Shown: positions 34,530 through 42,742 of the stretch, piece after piece
Layout of the letters: each line of letters opens with the position of its first letter
How positions within the stretch are numbered: position 1 is the first letter of the stretch
NCBI GenBank assembly: GCA_015075635.1
Contig: JABTUA010000003.1
Location: forward strand, 930,001 to 994,000
Reading direction: 5' to 3'
DNA from: Polyangiaceae bacterium
Lineage (GTDB): Bacteria; Myxococcota_A; Polyangia; Polyangiales; Polyangiaceae
Length of the DNA stretch: 64,000 nt
The notes under the pieces: generated by a model
Database searches by the model: none
What the model saw: the letters and a program-made list of their open reading frames with translations, nothing else
Told to the model about the DNA's origin: nothing
Translations under genes and position numbers: made by a program

Positions 34530-35219
34530 ATGCGAGGCATCCTATTGGGGCTCTTGGTTGGACTCGGGGCGGCGGTGGCCTGCGGCGGCTCCACCTCGAG
34601 CGACGGCAAGTCCGGGGGTGCCGGCGGCAGCGGAGGCGCCACCACGGGTGGGACCAGCAGCGGCGGCAGCAGCAGCGGCGGCAGCAGCAGCGGCGGCAGC
34701 AGCGCGGGCGGCACCGGCAACGTCTCGGGCCTGACGGCATGCAGCGCGCCGGGGACCTGCGAGCTCTTCGCCACCAACTGCTGCGGCGGTTATTGCGACC
34801 CGAACGCGCCCCTCGGCGGCTTCACTGCCGTGAACGAGACCAAGCTGAACGAATTCGAGGCCGCGCTCTGCCCCGGCGACATCGCGTGTCCGGGTTGCGT
34901 CTCCTTCGACAACCCCAACTACCTGGCGCTGTGTCGAGCGGGACAGTGCACCGCCGTCAACCTGCGCGACGACTCGCTCAGTGCCTGTCAGTCGGACTCG
35001 GACTGCCGCGTGCGCTGGGGCAGCGACTGCTGCGAGGACTGTGGCGGCGGGAACCCCGATCAGCTCGTCGCTTACAACAAGGACAAGAGCCTCGAGGCCG
35101 AGGTGTGCAACCCGAACGATGGCGCGTGCCCGCCCTGTGCGCCGCCGCCCTACCCGAAGTCCATCCTGCCCTACTGTGGCCCCGACGGGCACTGCACGTA
35201 CACCATCGTCGGGCCCTGA
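34530..35219 (+). CDS. Cys-rich lipoprotein
   Basis: The product is 229 residues. Lipobox AAVAC (Cys18) precedes a tether of GGSSSGGSSSGG units. The mature part has about 24 Cys, including two similar halves (CCGGYCDPNAPLGGF and DCCEDCGGGNPDQLV), each followed by a CPGDIACPGC or CNPNDGACPPC unit; it thus appears to be an internal duplication. This type is common in myxobacterial surface proteins and is of unknown function. Confidence 0.75.
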   Translation: MRGILLGLLVGLGAAVACGGSTSSDGKSGGAGGSGGATTGGTSSGGSSSGGSSSGGSSAGGTGNVSGLTACSAPGTCELFATNCCGGYCDPNAPLGGFTAVNETKLNEFEAALCPGDIACPGCVSFDNPNYLALCRAGQCTAVNLRDDSLSACQSDSDCRVRWGSDCCEDCGGGNPDQLVAYNKDKSLEAEVCNPNDGACPPCAPPPYPKSILPYCGPDGHCTYTIVGP

Positions 35220-35220
35220 C

Positions 35221-36288
35221 TCAGCTGTCGTCGTCCAGATCGGTCACGTACCAGCGCTCGGGATTGGCCAGCGTGCGCGCGAGCTCTGCGGAGGCCGAGT
35301 CGTAGAACAACACGCGTTCCTGCTCGCGCGGGCTGAAGCCACGGCTTCGGAGCAGCTCGCCGATCTCCGCCGAGGCGAGGCACATGAACGAAGCGCTCGA
35401 CGCGCCGTCGGCGCGGAGGCGGGGGAGCAAGAGATCGAGCAGCGGCCCGAGCGAGGCCTGGTCGCCGAACAGATCGCGGATGTGCGCAGTCGTCCCTTGC
35501 GTCTCGACCACGGCGTACGCGGCGAGCACGCGAGCTTCGCCTCTCCGCGTGAGCGTGGCGAAGCGGCGCCGCCCGCGATGCCCCCCGAGGAAGCGCCAGC
35601 GGAGCAGCGCTGCGCCGCGCCAAGAGACGACGTCGTACTCGCATTTGCAGCGCTGCCACAGCTCGTCGAAGCGCGCGTCCGGTTCGTCAGCGAGGTCGAG
35701 GCGGTAGAGTAGGGCCGTGCGCAGTCGCCGCGGAGCGAGCCAGAGCGAGAGCGCTCGGTCGAGCAGCACGCCGCCGGCGGACGCGAGCGGCGTGGCGCCC
35801 AGGTACCGCTCCAGGTAGGGCCGATGACGCAGCACGCGCGCGAAGCGGGTCACGGGACCGAGCGCGGCGTAGCCGGCGCGGCGGAACACCCCGCGCGCCT
35901 TCGCGTTGGGGAAGCCGTAGGCGAAGTCGTGGCCGACCAAGGCGAGGCGGCGCCCCTCGCGCACCAGCGAGAGCGCCGGGCCGAGCGCCCGGTGCGCGGG
36001 GGCGACCGCCAGATCCACCAGGTGTCCCGCCGAGCGCTGCTCGGTCCCCACCTGAAAGCGGCGCCGAGCGATGCCGGCGGTCCCCACGATCACGGGGTCG
36101 GCTCCTGCGATGGCGGCGTCGAGCACGAGCACCCGAGCCGGCGGGTCCGGCGCGGCCTCGTACACCCAGTCGCAGCGAGCCCGCGAGTCCATCGCGAGCG
36201 TGAGGTTCTCTTGCCAGATCCGCGCGACGTCGCCGGCGACCGACCGCGGCTCCGCCTCGCGCACGGCGTAGGTCGCCGGGCTCTTCAT
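35221..36288 (-). CDS. GNAT-like transferase, probably two-domain, last gene of the ACP operon
   Basis: The protein is 355 residues. The N-terminal half fits a GNAT domain (GHLVDLAVAPAHRALGPALS, the acyl-CoA loop region, then YGFPNAKARGVFRRAGY). The second half repeats GNAT-like features (VVSWRGAALLRWRFLGGH, IRDLFGD), as in FemAB-like or exopolysaccharide-associated acyltransferases. It is the last of five packed genes, its ATG overlapping the ACP stop by 4 nt (ATGA). A plausible role is transfer of an acyl group from the ACP to a product; this is inference from context. Confidence 0.7.
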   Translation of the reverse strand: MKSPATYAVREAEPRSVAGDVARIWQENLTLAMDSRARCDWVYEAAPDPPARVLVLDAAIAGADPVIVGTAGIARRRFQVGTEQRSAGHLVDLAVAPAHRALGPALSLVREGRRLALVGHDFAYGFPNAKARGVFRRAGYAALGPVTRFARVLRHRPYLERYLGATPLASAGGVLLDRALSLWLAPRRLRTALLYRLDLADEPDARFDELWQRCKCEYDVVSWRGAALLRWRFLGGHRGRRRFATLTRRGEARVLAAYAVVETQGTTAHIRDLFGDQASLGPLLDLLLPRLRADGASSASFMCLASAEIGELLRSRGFSPREQERVLFYDSASAELARTLANPERWYVTDLDDDS

Positions 36289-36533
36289 GCGCCCTTCTTC
36301 ACCTCGACGAAGCGCACGATGGCTTCGATCGAGTCGAGATTCTCCGGCAAGAGCTCGGAGTCTTCGATGCTGATGCCGTGCTCCTGCTCCAGGAACGAAA
36401 CCAGCTCGAGCACGCCCGTCGAGTCCACGACGCCGAGATCGCGCAGTGATGCGTCGTCGGGCAGCTCTTGGCCGTCGGCGAGGTAGAAGTTCGCTCGGAT
36501 GAACGCGCGGAGCGACTGTCGGACGTCGGTCAT
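36285..36533 (-). CDS. Acyl carrier protein
   Basis: The product is 82 residues, of typical ACP size and acidic. The phosphopantetheine site lies in LGVVDSTGVLELV (Ser38), with the DS pair and helix II of the family; the usual DSL is DST here. Helix III holds LDSIEAIVRFVE. It overlaps the ligase gene upstream (ATGA) and the GNAT gene downstream (ATGA). It is a dedicated carrier rather than the housekeeping AcpP, judging by context and divergence. Confidence 0.85.
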   Translation of the reverse strand: MTDVRQSLRAFIRANFYLADGQELPDDASLRDLGVVDSTGVLELVSFLEQEHGISIEDSELLPENLDSIEAIVRFVEVKKGA

Positions 36534-38089
36534 TGGAGTCCCACCTTGATGATCTTCCCGTTCGAGCTCTTGGGGAGCGAGTCCACGATCTGCACGTACT
36601 TCGGCACCATGAAGCCCTCGAGCCGCTTCTGGCACTCGCGGGTGACGTCGGCGGGCCGGAGCTCGGCGCCGCGCTCCAGGGCGACGAACGCTTTGACCGC
36701 CTGCCCCAGGATCTCGTCCGGCACACCGATCACCGCGGCCTCCTTGACGCCGGGGATGGCCGAGAGCGCCCGCTCCACCTCCCTGGGCGCCACCTTCTCG
36801 CCGCGGGTCTTGATGATGTCGTCCATGCGGCCGACGAAGTAGAGGAAGCCTTCGGCGTCGAGCTTCGCGTAGTCGCCGGTGTAGAGCACGAGCTCGCCGG
36901 GCAGCGGGCCCGGGCGCAGCTTCTTGGCGGTCTCCACCGGTTTGTCCCAGTAACCGCGCATCACCGTGGCTCCGCGCACCACCAGCTGACCGACCACGCC
37001 GGGACCCACCCGCCGGTCGTTCTCGTCCACGATCCAGAGCTCCGTGTTCGGGATGGCGATGCCCACGCTGTCCGGCTTCTCGTCGAGCATCTCCGGTGGC
37101 AGGTACGAGACCCGCTTGCACTCGGTGAGCCCGTACATGGAGAAGATGCGCGCGCCGGGGAACAGGCGGCGGATGGCCGCGATGTGCTTCGCCTCGAGGG
37201 CGGCGGCGGTGTTGGTCACGAAGCGCACGCTCCGGAGGTCGAAGTCTTCGGTGCCCTTCAGCTCTGCCAGCATCGCGTAGAGCGTGGGCACGCCGGGGAA
37301 GCCGGTCACGCACTCGGCTCCGACCGTCTTCAGCACCTCTGCCGGGTAGGCAAACGAGCGCAGCAGCACCAGGCGCGCGCCCAGCCTGAAGCACATGATC
37401 ATCTGGTAGAGCCCGTAGTCGAACGACAGCGGCAGCACGCCGAGGACGACGTCGTCTTCGCGCATACCCAGGTAGGTGCTGATGGACGTGGCCGCCGTCA
37501 GCATGTTCCGGTGCGTCAGCATCACGCCCTTGGGATCGCCGGTGGAGCCGGAGGTATAGATGATCGCGGCGAGGTCTACGTCGATCGCCGAGCGCAGGGG
37601 CGGCTCCTGCTCCGGCTCCGGGCGGAGGGCGTCGGCCCACGCCACTGCGTTCGGGACGGCGTCGAGGGAGCCGACGCGACCGCTGACCACGACCGTGCGA
37701 AGGTACGGGCAGGCTCGGACCACGTCGGCGATGCTCCCGAGCGAACGCTGATCCACGATCAGCGCGCTGGGCCGGCAGTCGGACAAGAGGTAAGCGAGCT
37801 TGTCCGGTTTCGTCTGCGTGCCGACGATGCTCACCACGGCGTTGGCCTTCAGCACGGCCCAGAAGGCGATGGCGGCTTCGGCCCCGTTGTCCACGTAGAC
37901 GATCACGCGGTCGCCCCGCACGACTCCGCGGCGCAGGAGGGCGTGAGCGAGCGCGTTCGAGGCGCGCTCCAGCGCGTCGTAGCTGTAGCGCTGGCGATCG
38001 CAGATCAGGGCGATCTTGTCGGGCGCGCGCCGGGCCGAGCTCCGGAGGTAGTCGTGCAGGAGCGGTACGGCGGACTGAAGCTCGGTCAT
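36530..38089 (-). CDS. AMP-forming acyl-CoA/acyl-ACP ligase
   Basis: The protein is 519 residues of the ANL superfamily. Key motifs are the P-loop YTSGSTGDPKGVMLTH near residue 178, A5-like SMYGLTECKRVSYL, the A7 TGDYAKLDAEGFLYF and A8 VGRMDDIIKTRGEKVAPREV, and a catalytic Lys in SSNGKIIK near the C-terminus. It should adenylate a carboxylic acid and load it onto the adjacent ACP (or CoA). Similarity to exosortase-associated acyl-CoA ligases is possible. ATG 38089 overlaps the AsnB-like stop by 4 nt. Confidence 0.9.
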   Translation of the reverse strand: MTELQSAVPLLHDYLRSSARRAPDKIALICDRQRYSYDALERASNALAHALLRRGVVRGDRVIVYVDNGAEAAIAFWAVLKANAVVSIVGTQTKPDKLAYLLSDCRPSALIVDQRSLGSIADVVRACPYLRTVVVSGRVGSLDAVPNAVAWADALRPEPEQEPPLRSAIDVDLAAIIYTSGSTGDPKGVMLTHRNMLTAATSISTYLGMREDDVVLGVLPLSFDYGLYQMIMCFRLGARLVLLRSFAYPAEVLKTVGAECVTGFPGVPTLYAMLAELKGTEDFDLRSVRFVTNTAAALEAKHIAAIRRLFPGARIFSMYGLTECKRVSYLPPEMLDEKPDSVGIAIPNTELWIVDENDRRVGPGVVGQLVVRGATVMRGYWDKPVETAKKLRPGPLPGELVLYTGDYAKLDAEGFLYFVGRMDDIIKTRGEKVAPREVERALSAIPGVKEAAVIGVPDEILGQAVKAFVALERGAELRPADVTRECQKRLEGFMVPKYVQIVDSLPKSSNGKIIKVGLQ

Positions 38090-40071
38090 GGCGGCACCCG
38101 TTCGATCAGCGTGGAGAGCTCGACCGGGGCGTGCTGGGGCGGCGAGCGGATGAGCTGCTCGTGCAAGAGCTGTGTCGAGAGCACGCCCACAACGGCCATG
38201 TTGTCGGTGTTCGAGAAGCGTTCGCCGCGGTGCTCGCGGCACTTCGCCCAAAGCCGGGAAACCACCGCCGGATCGAAGACGCCGGACGCGGCCAGCGCCG
38301 ACGGGCTCATCGCCCAGTCGATCCAATCGGGCGCGCCCTCCGCCACGAACGCGGCGGCGTCGGGAGCGCGGTACGGCTGCTTCACGCGCCGGACGATCTC
38401 GGCCGGAACCAGCTCCTTCGCCATGCGCTTGAGCACGTGCTTCTCGTCGAGCACCGAGAGCTTCGCCGAGTCGGGCAAGGAGGCCGCGAGCTCGATCACG
38501 TCGCGGTCGAGGAAGGGGAAGCGACCTTCTACCGAGTGGGCCATGAGCATGCGGTCGCCCTGCGACGAGAGCAGGTAACCGGCGAGCAGCGTGCGCATCT
38601 CCAGGTACTGGTCCTGCGCGAGGGGCGACCAGGTTGGAAGGTCCGGTGGCAGCGACGACAAGAGCTCGCTCACGACGTCGCGGTCCACGCGGGCGGCCAG
38701 CTCCGGGGTCAAGAGTCGGCGCAGCGCGCGCGTCGTGCGCCAGCGCGTCTGGTGTGCGAAGCCCGCCTGGTGCGCGGCAGCCAGGTCCTGCCCGAAGAAG
38801 TGCTCCGCCATGCGACGTTGCGCCACCGGCGAACGGCCGAGGTAGGGGTACAGGCGCTCGAGCAGCCGCGGCCGCTGCTTCGACTCGGGACGCTTGGCCC
38901 AGAAGCGGCGGATCTTGCCCTCGCGGAACAGGTCGTAGCCGGCGAAGACCTCGTCGGCGCCCTCGCCGGTCAGCACGACCTTGATTCCCGCGCGCCGGAC
39001 CTCGCGCGAGAGCAGGAACAGCGGCGCGGGCGCGGTGCGCAAGAGTGGGCGTTCGGCGTGGCGCACGACGTCGGGGAAAGCCCGGGCGATGTCCGACGCC
39101 GAGACCGTGAGCCGATGGTGGGTCGAGCCCAAGCGCTCGGCCATCAGGCTCTGGTAGGCCGTCTCGTCGTATTCGGCGTCCTCGAAGCGGATGGAGAAGG
39201 TGTGGAAGCCCTCGCCCTTCGCCCGCTGGCCCAGCGCCGCGACCAGCGAGCTGTCCAGCCCGCCGGAGAGGTAGCTCCCCACCGGTACGTCAGCGCGCAG
39301 CGTGCGCAACGTGGTGGCGTGCGTCAGCGCGTCGCTCACCTGCGCCAGGCTGTCCTCGATGCTCGGTCGCTCGGAGCGCAGCGACGGAGCGAAGCGAGGG
39401 GTCCACCAGGCGCGGTCAGTCACCTCTCCACCTGCGTAGACTCGCACGTGCCCGGGCTCCAGCTCGCTCACGTCCAGGAACACAGTGCGCGGGCTCACGC
39501 TGCTCCAGAAGGTGAAGGTCTGCTCGATGCCGACGGGGTCGAGCTCGCGCACGATGGCCGGCTCGGCCGCGAAGAGCGCCTTGACCTCGCTGGCGAAGTA
39601 CAGGCGCCCGGCGTGCGTGAGGTAGTGCAGCGGGCGCACGCCCATGCGATCGCGGCACAAGACCAGGCGGCGCTCCAGGCCGTCCCAGAGGGCGAAGGCC
39701 CACTGCCCGTTGAAGCGATGGAAGGCCTCTTCGCCCCACTCTCGCCAGGCGACGAGCAGCACCTCGGTGTCGCTCTGGGTGCGGAAGCGGTGGCCGCGGG
39801 CGGCGAGCGCCTCGCGCAGCTCGACGTAGTCGTAGAGCTCGCCGTTGTACACGACGACCTGCGAGCCGAGCTCGTCGAGCATGGGCTGCTGCCCCGACGC
39901 GAGGTCGATGACCGAGAGCCGCGCGTGGCCCAGCGCGGCTTCTCCGTCGCGGAACAGGCCGAGCTCATCGGGTCCGCGGTGGCGCAGCGCGCCGATCATC
40001 CGCAGCATGGCGTCACGCCCGGGCGGCCGGAGCCCGGGAGCGAGGTTCACGATGCCGGCGATCCCGCACAC
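38086..40071 (-). CDS. AsnB-like glutamine-hydrolysing amidotransferase
   Basis: The product is 661 residues. The class II glutaminase domain begins with MCGIAGI, where Cys2 is the nucleophile, and includes RHRGPDELG and YNGELYDYVE. The synthetase domain has the PP-loop SYLSGGLDSSLVAAL near residue 265 and LTGEGADEVFAGYDLF. In bacterial clusters such proteins form amides other than asparagine, for example on uronic acids or carrier-bound acids. The start is GTG 40071. There is 1 nt between it and the NadE-like stop. Its association with ligase and ACP resembles exosortase-linked amidotransferases, but no exosortase or sugar genes are here. Confidence 0.85.
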   Translation of the reverse strand: MCGIAGIVNLAPGLRPPGRDAMLRMIGALRHRGPDELGLFRDGEAALGHARLSVIDLASGQQPMLDELGSQVVVYNGELYDYVELREALAARGHRFRTQSDTEVLLVAWREWGEEAFHRFNGQWAFALWDGLERRLVLCRDRMGVRPLHYLTHAGRLYFASEVKALFAAEPAIVRELDPVGIEQTFTFWSSVSPRTVFLDVSELEPGHVRVYAGGEVTDRAWWTPRFAPSLRSERPSIEDSLAQVSDALTHATTLRTLRADVPVGSYLSGGLDSSLVAALGQRAKGEGFHTFSIRFEDAEYDETAYQSLMAERLGSTHHRLTVSASDIARAFPDVVRHAERPLLRTAPAPLFLLSREVRRAGIKVVLTGEGADEVFAGYDLFREGKIRRFWAKRPESKQRPRLLERLYPYLGRSPVAQRRMAEHFFGQDLAAAHQAGFAHQTRWRTTRALRRLLTPELAARVDRDVVSELLSSLPPDLPTWSPLAQDQYLEMRTLLAGYLLSSQGDRMLMAHSVEGRFPFLDRDVIELAASLPDSAKLSVLDEKHVLKRMAKELVPAEIVRRVKQPYRAPDAAAFVAEGAPDWIDWAMSPSALAASGVFDPAVVSRLWAKCREHRGERFSNTDNMAVVGVLSTQLLHEQLIRSPPQHAPVELSTLIERVPP

Positions 40072-40072
40072 G

Positions 40073-41041
40073 CTAGCCTCCGGCCAAGAGCAGCGGCTCG
40101 GCTCTCAGGTACTGTGCGACGCGACGCTTCTGCTCGATGTCGCGGTACACGCGCTCGATCTGCTCCGCGGCGAGACCGAGCGCCGCGCCGACCTCCACTG
40201 GGGCGATCTGGTGGTCGTGCCCGTACAGGCACAGATCCATCTTGTCGTAGGGCAGACAGAAGAAGAACTCCTCCTGCGTCTGTGCCATCGAGAAGGTGTC
40301 GGTGGTGGGAGGACGCGAGCGGATCTCATCCGGCACACCCAAGTACTCGGCCAGGGCGTAGACCTGCGTCTTGTACAGGTGGGCGATGGGCTTCAGATCG
40401 GAGGCGCCGTCGCCCTGCTTGACGAAGAAGCCCTGATCGAGCTCGAGACGGTTCGGAGTTCCGGCGACCGCGTAGCGCAGCCGATCCGCGTGGTGGTACT
40501 CGAGCATCTTGCGGACGCGCTGCTTGAAGTTGGTGGCTGCCACCAGCTCCAGGTAGGCGGTGCTCGACATGCGCGCGCTCTGCTGCACGCCGGTCGGGCT
40601 CTCGATGTTCAGACGCGTCACGCTCAGGCGGTCGCCGTCCAGGAGCGACGGCAGGGTCAGGCGCAGGCGGTAGCCCGGCCCGAACTCCGGGAAGACTCTA
40701 CGCACGGCCTCCTCCTGGCGGCGGTAGCAGCCGGCCGCGGCCAGGATGGGCTCCGCGTCCTCGAGCAGCGTCGGGATGCCCAGCACCTCGGCGAGCTGCC
40801 GGGCCAGGCGCAGCGAGTCCGGCGAGGAGTCGCGTTCGGGCATCAACAGGCCGAGCGTCTGCTCCGGGCCGAGGGCCCGCGCCGAGAGCGCCGCGACCAC
40901 GGAGCTGTCGACGCCGCCGGACAGGCCGAGCACGGCACCCTTGCGCCGGAGCACGTCGCGCACGCTCGTCCGGATGAACTCGACGATCTGCTCCGTGACG
41001 GCGCGGGGATCGATGGCGAGGACGTGTCGGGAGAACGTCAC
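40073..41041 (-). CDS. NadE-like ATP-dependent amide synthetase
   Basis: The protein is 322 residues. The ATP-pyrophosphatase loop is LGLSGGVDSSVVAAL near residue 36. Motifs of NH3-dependent NAD synthetases follow: NFKQRVRKMLEYHHADRL, VAGTPNRLELDQGFFVKQGDG and YKTQVYALAEYLGVP. The C-terminal TDTFSMAQTQEEFFFCLPYD region departs from classical NadE, marking a subfamily seen in carrier-protein clusters. The start GTG 41041 is inferred because no ATG is near and the upstream frame is not sensible. It is the first of five genes. It may deliver an amide to an unknown acid rather than to nicotinate nucleotide. Confidence 0.8.
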   Translation of the reverse strand: MTFSRHVLAIDPRAVTEQIVEFIRTSVRDVLRRKGAVLGLSGGVDSSVVAALSARALGPEQTLGLLMPERDSSPDSLRLARQLAEVLGIPTLLEDAEPILAAAGCYRRQEEAVRRVFPEFGPGYRLRLTLPSLLDGDRLSVTRLNIESPTGVQQSARMSSTAYLELVAATNFKQRVRKMLEYHHADRLRYAVAGTPNRLELDQGFFVKQGDGASDLKPIAHLYKTQVYALAEYLGVPDEIRSRPPTTDTFSMAQTQEEFFFCLPYDKMDLCLYGHDHQIAPVEVGAALGLAAEQIERVYRDIEQKRRVAQYLRAEPLLLAGG

Positions 41042-41089
41042 TGCTCGGCGCGGTGCAGCGACCGTGCCAGCGAACAAGGCGCCGATTTG

Positions 41090-41162
41090 TCGGGCCAACT
41101 GCCGAGTGCGGGCGCAATTCCTGCCGCGGAAGCGTGGGAGCGCGCAGGCTTGGTTGGCCCGA
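41090..41162. promoter_or_regulatory. Split 10-bp inverted repeat between the operon and the VWA lipoprotein gene
   Basis: TCGGGCCAAC (41090-41099) and GTTGGCCCGA (41153-41162) are perfect complements. The arms start 63 bp apart, six helical turns, a spacing that would let a regulator bind both and loop the DNA. They lie in the 147-nt divergent region and could control both directions. No matching promoter boxes are clear. Confidence 0.4.
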
Positions 41163-41188
41163 GGGGCGAATCGTGCGAAATTTCGTGC

Positions 41189-42448
41189 ATGCGGCGACCT
41201 TGGACGGCTCTCCTGACCGTGGGCGCTCTCGGAGCAATGTTTGCCGCGTGCAGCGCCGGCGGCGACGGCGGCAGCGCCGGCAGCGGGGCGAGCGCGGGCA
41301 CCGGGCAGGGCGGCAGCTCGGCGAGCGGAGGCTCGTCGAGCGGAGGCGCCGCGGGCATCGCGGGCGGCGGCACCTCGAGCGGTGGTGCGGCGGGCGGCGG
41401 CGCCGTCGGCGGTTCTTCGAGCGGAGGTAGCTCCGGCGGTGGCGCGGGCGACGCCGGTATTCCCGACGTCTCCTTCAGCTACGACGGTCCGGTGGACGAC
41501 GACGCTGGCGGGGACGCCTGCGCCGCGGTCACCGTGAAGGCCGAGCTCGTGCCGCTCGACCTCTACGTGGTGCTCGACCGCTCGGGCTCGATGGTCAACC
41601 CCGCGCTCGGCCCGCTGCGCTGGCCGCCGGTGCGCGACGCGCTGAACGCCTTCTTCCAGAGCGCGAACACCGCCGGCATCGGCATCGCGCTCACGATGTT
41701 CGCGCACCCGACGAAGAGTCAGTGCTTGCCCGCGAGCTACGCCACGCCGCTGGTGGCCATGGCGCCGCTGCCGGGGAGCGCGAGCGGCCACGCGCTCACG
41801 CTGCAGTCCACCATGAACACCCACGCACCCGTGCTCGGCGTGGGGACGCCGACGCAGTCGGCGCTGACCGGCGCCGTCACCTTCGCGAAGGCCCACAAGA
41901 ACGCGAACCCGTCGCACAGCGTGGCCATCGTGCTGGCCACCGACGGCCTGCCTGGGGCCGCCGGCTGCACCGGCGAGACTGCGGCCGGGGTTCAGGCGGC
42001 TGCCGCCGCTGGCTTCGCCGGCACGCCGTCGATTCGCACCTTCGTGATCGGCATCGATCCGGACACCACCATGTCCAGCAACCTGAACTCCTGGGCGACC
42101 GCGGGCGGCGGCCAGGCCTTCGACGTCGCGACGGCGGGCGGCTCGGCGCAGTTCCTGGCGGCCATGAAGAACATCCAGGGCAAGCTGATCGGCTGTACGT
42201 TCGGCATGCCCAAGTCGGACGCGGGGATCATCGAGCCCTCGAAGGTCAAGGTGCTCTACACGCCGGGCTCGGGCGCGCCGTCCGCGCTGCCCAAGGTCAA
42301 CGACAAGACGGCGTGCAGCGGCCCGGGTTGGTTCTACGACAACAACGCGAACCCCACGACCATCGAGCTGTGCCCCGGCTCCTGCACCACGATTCAGGCG
42401 GACCCCAACGGCAAGATCGACATCGAGCTCGGCTGCCTGGGCTCCTGA
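41189..42448 (+). CDS. VWA-domain lipoprotein
   Basis: The product is 419 residues. Lipobox FAAC (Cys21) is followed by a long tether of GGSSSGG and GGAAGG units. The VWA domain starts near 125 with MIDAS LDRSGSM and includes LATDGLPGAAGC, with the TDG motif typical of metal-binding VWA domains. The remaining 100 residues hold several Cys (GWFYDN, CPGSCTT). It should sit on the outer surface and bind a protein or matrix ligand in a divalent-metal-dependent way. It is divergent from the five-gene operon. Confidence 0.85.
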   Translation: MRRPWTALLTVGALGAMFAACSAGGDGGSAGSGASAGTGQGGSSASGGSSSGGAAGIAGGGTSSGGAAGGGAVGGSSSGGSSGGGAGDAGIPDVSFSYDGPVDDDAGGDACAAVTVKAELVPLDLYVVLDRSGSMVNPALGPLRWPPVRDALNAFFQSANTAGIGIALTMFAHPTKSQCLPASYATPLVAMAPLPGSASGHALTLQSTMNTHAPVLGVGTPTQSALTGAVTFAKAHKNANPSHSVAIVLATDGLPGAAGCTGETAAGVQAAAAAGFAGTPSIRTFVIGIDPDTTMSSNLNSWATAGGGQAFDVATAGGSAQFLAAMKNIQGKLIGCTFGMPKSDAGIIEPSKVKVLYTPGSGAPSALPKVNDKTACSGPGWFYDNNANPTTIELCPGSCTTIQADPNGKIDIELGCLGS

Positions 42449-42739
42449 TCACTCCACTCCGAAGAGCGCGGCGAGGGCCGACGAAGTCAGGCCGATGGTC
42501 ACGAACGCGCCGACCATCCAGCCCAGGCCGAGGAGCAGCCCCAGGACCGAGCGCCGCGTCTTGGTGAAGTGAAACGGCAAGCAGAGCGGGCCGAACAGCA
42601 CGATGGCGCTCCAGAAGCTCGCGTCGGTCCAGGCGCGGCCGAGGCGCTCGTCGTCCAGGCGGCGGAGGTCGCGCCGCACGATCCACCAAGGCACGACGAT
42701 GCCGAGCCCGAGCTCGATGCTGAGCAGGAGGACGGACAC
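42449..42739 (-). CDS. Small membrane protein
   Basis: The product is 96 residues with three hydrophobic segments: MSVLLLSIELGLGIVVPWWI, the segment FWSAIVLFGPLCLPFHF and VLGLLLGLGWMVGAFVTIGL. A basic loop (RRDLRRLDDERLGRAW) lies between the first two. It starts 3 nt downstream of the pseudokinase stop, on the same strand, and is therefore probably its partner. Function unknown. Confidence 0.65.
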   Translation of the reverse strand: MSVLLLSIELGLGIVVPWWIVRRDLRRLDDERLGRAWTDASFWSAIVLFGPLCLPFHFTKTRRSVLGLLLGLGWMVGAFVTIGLTSSALAALFGVE

Positions 42740-42742
42740 GAC

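Noticed and set aside
36533..40422. Long plus-strand frames opposite the ligase and AsnB-like genes
   Set aside because: They are mirrors of clear enzyme genes and have no recognisable domain.
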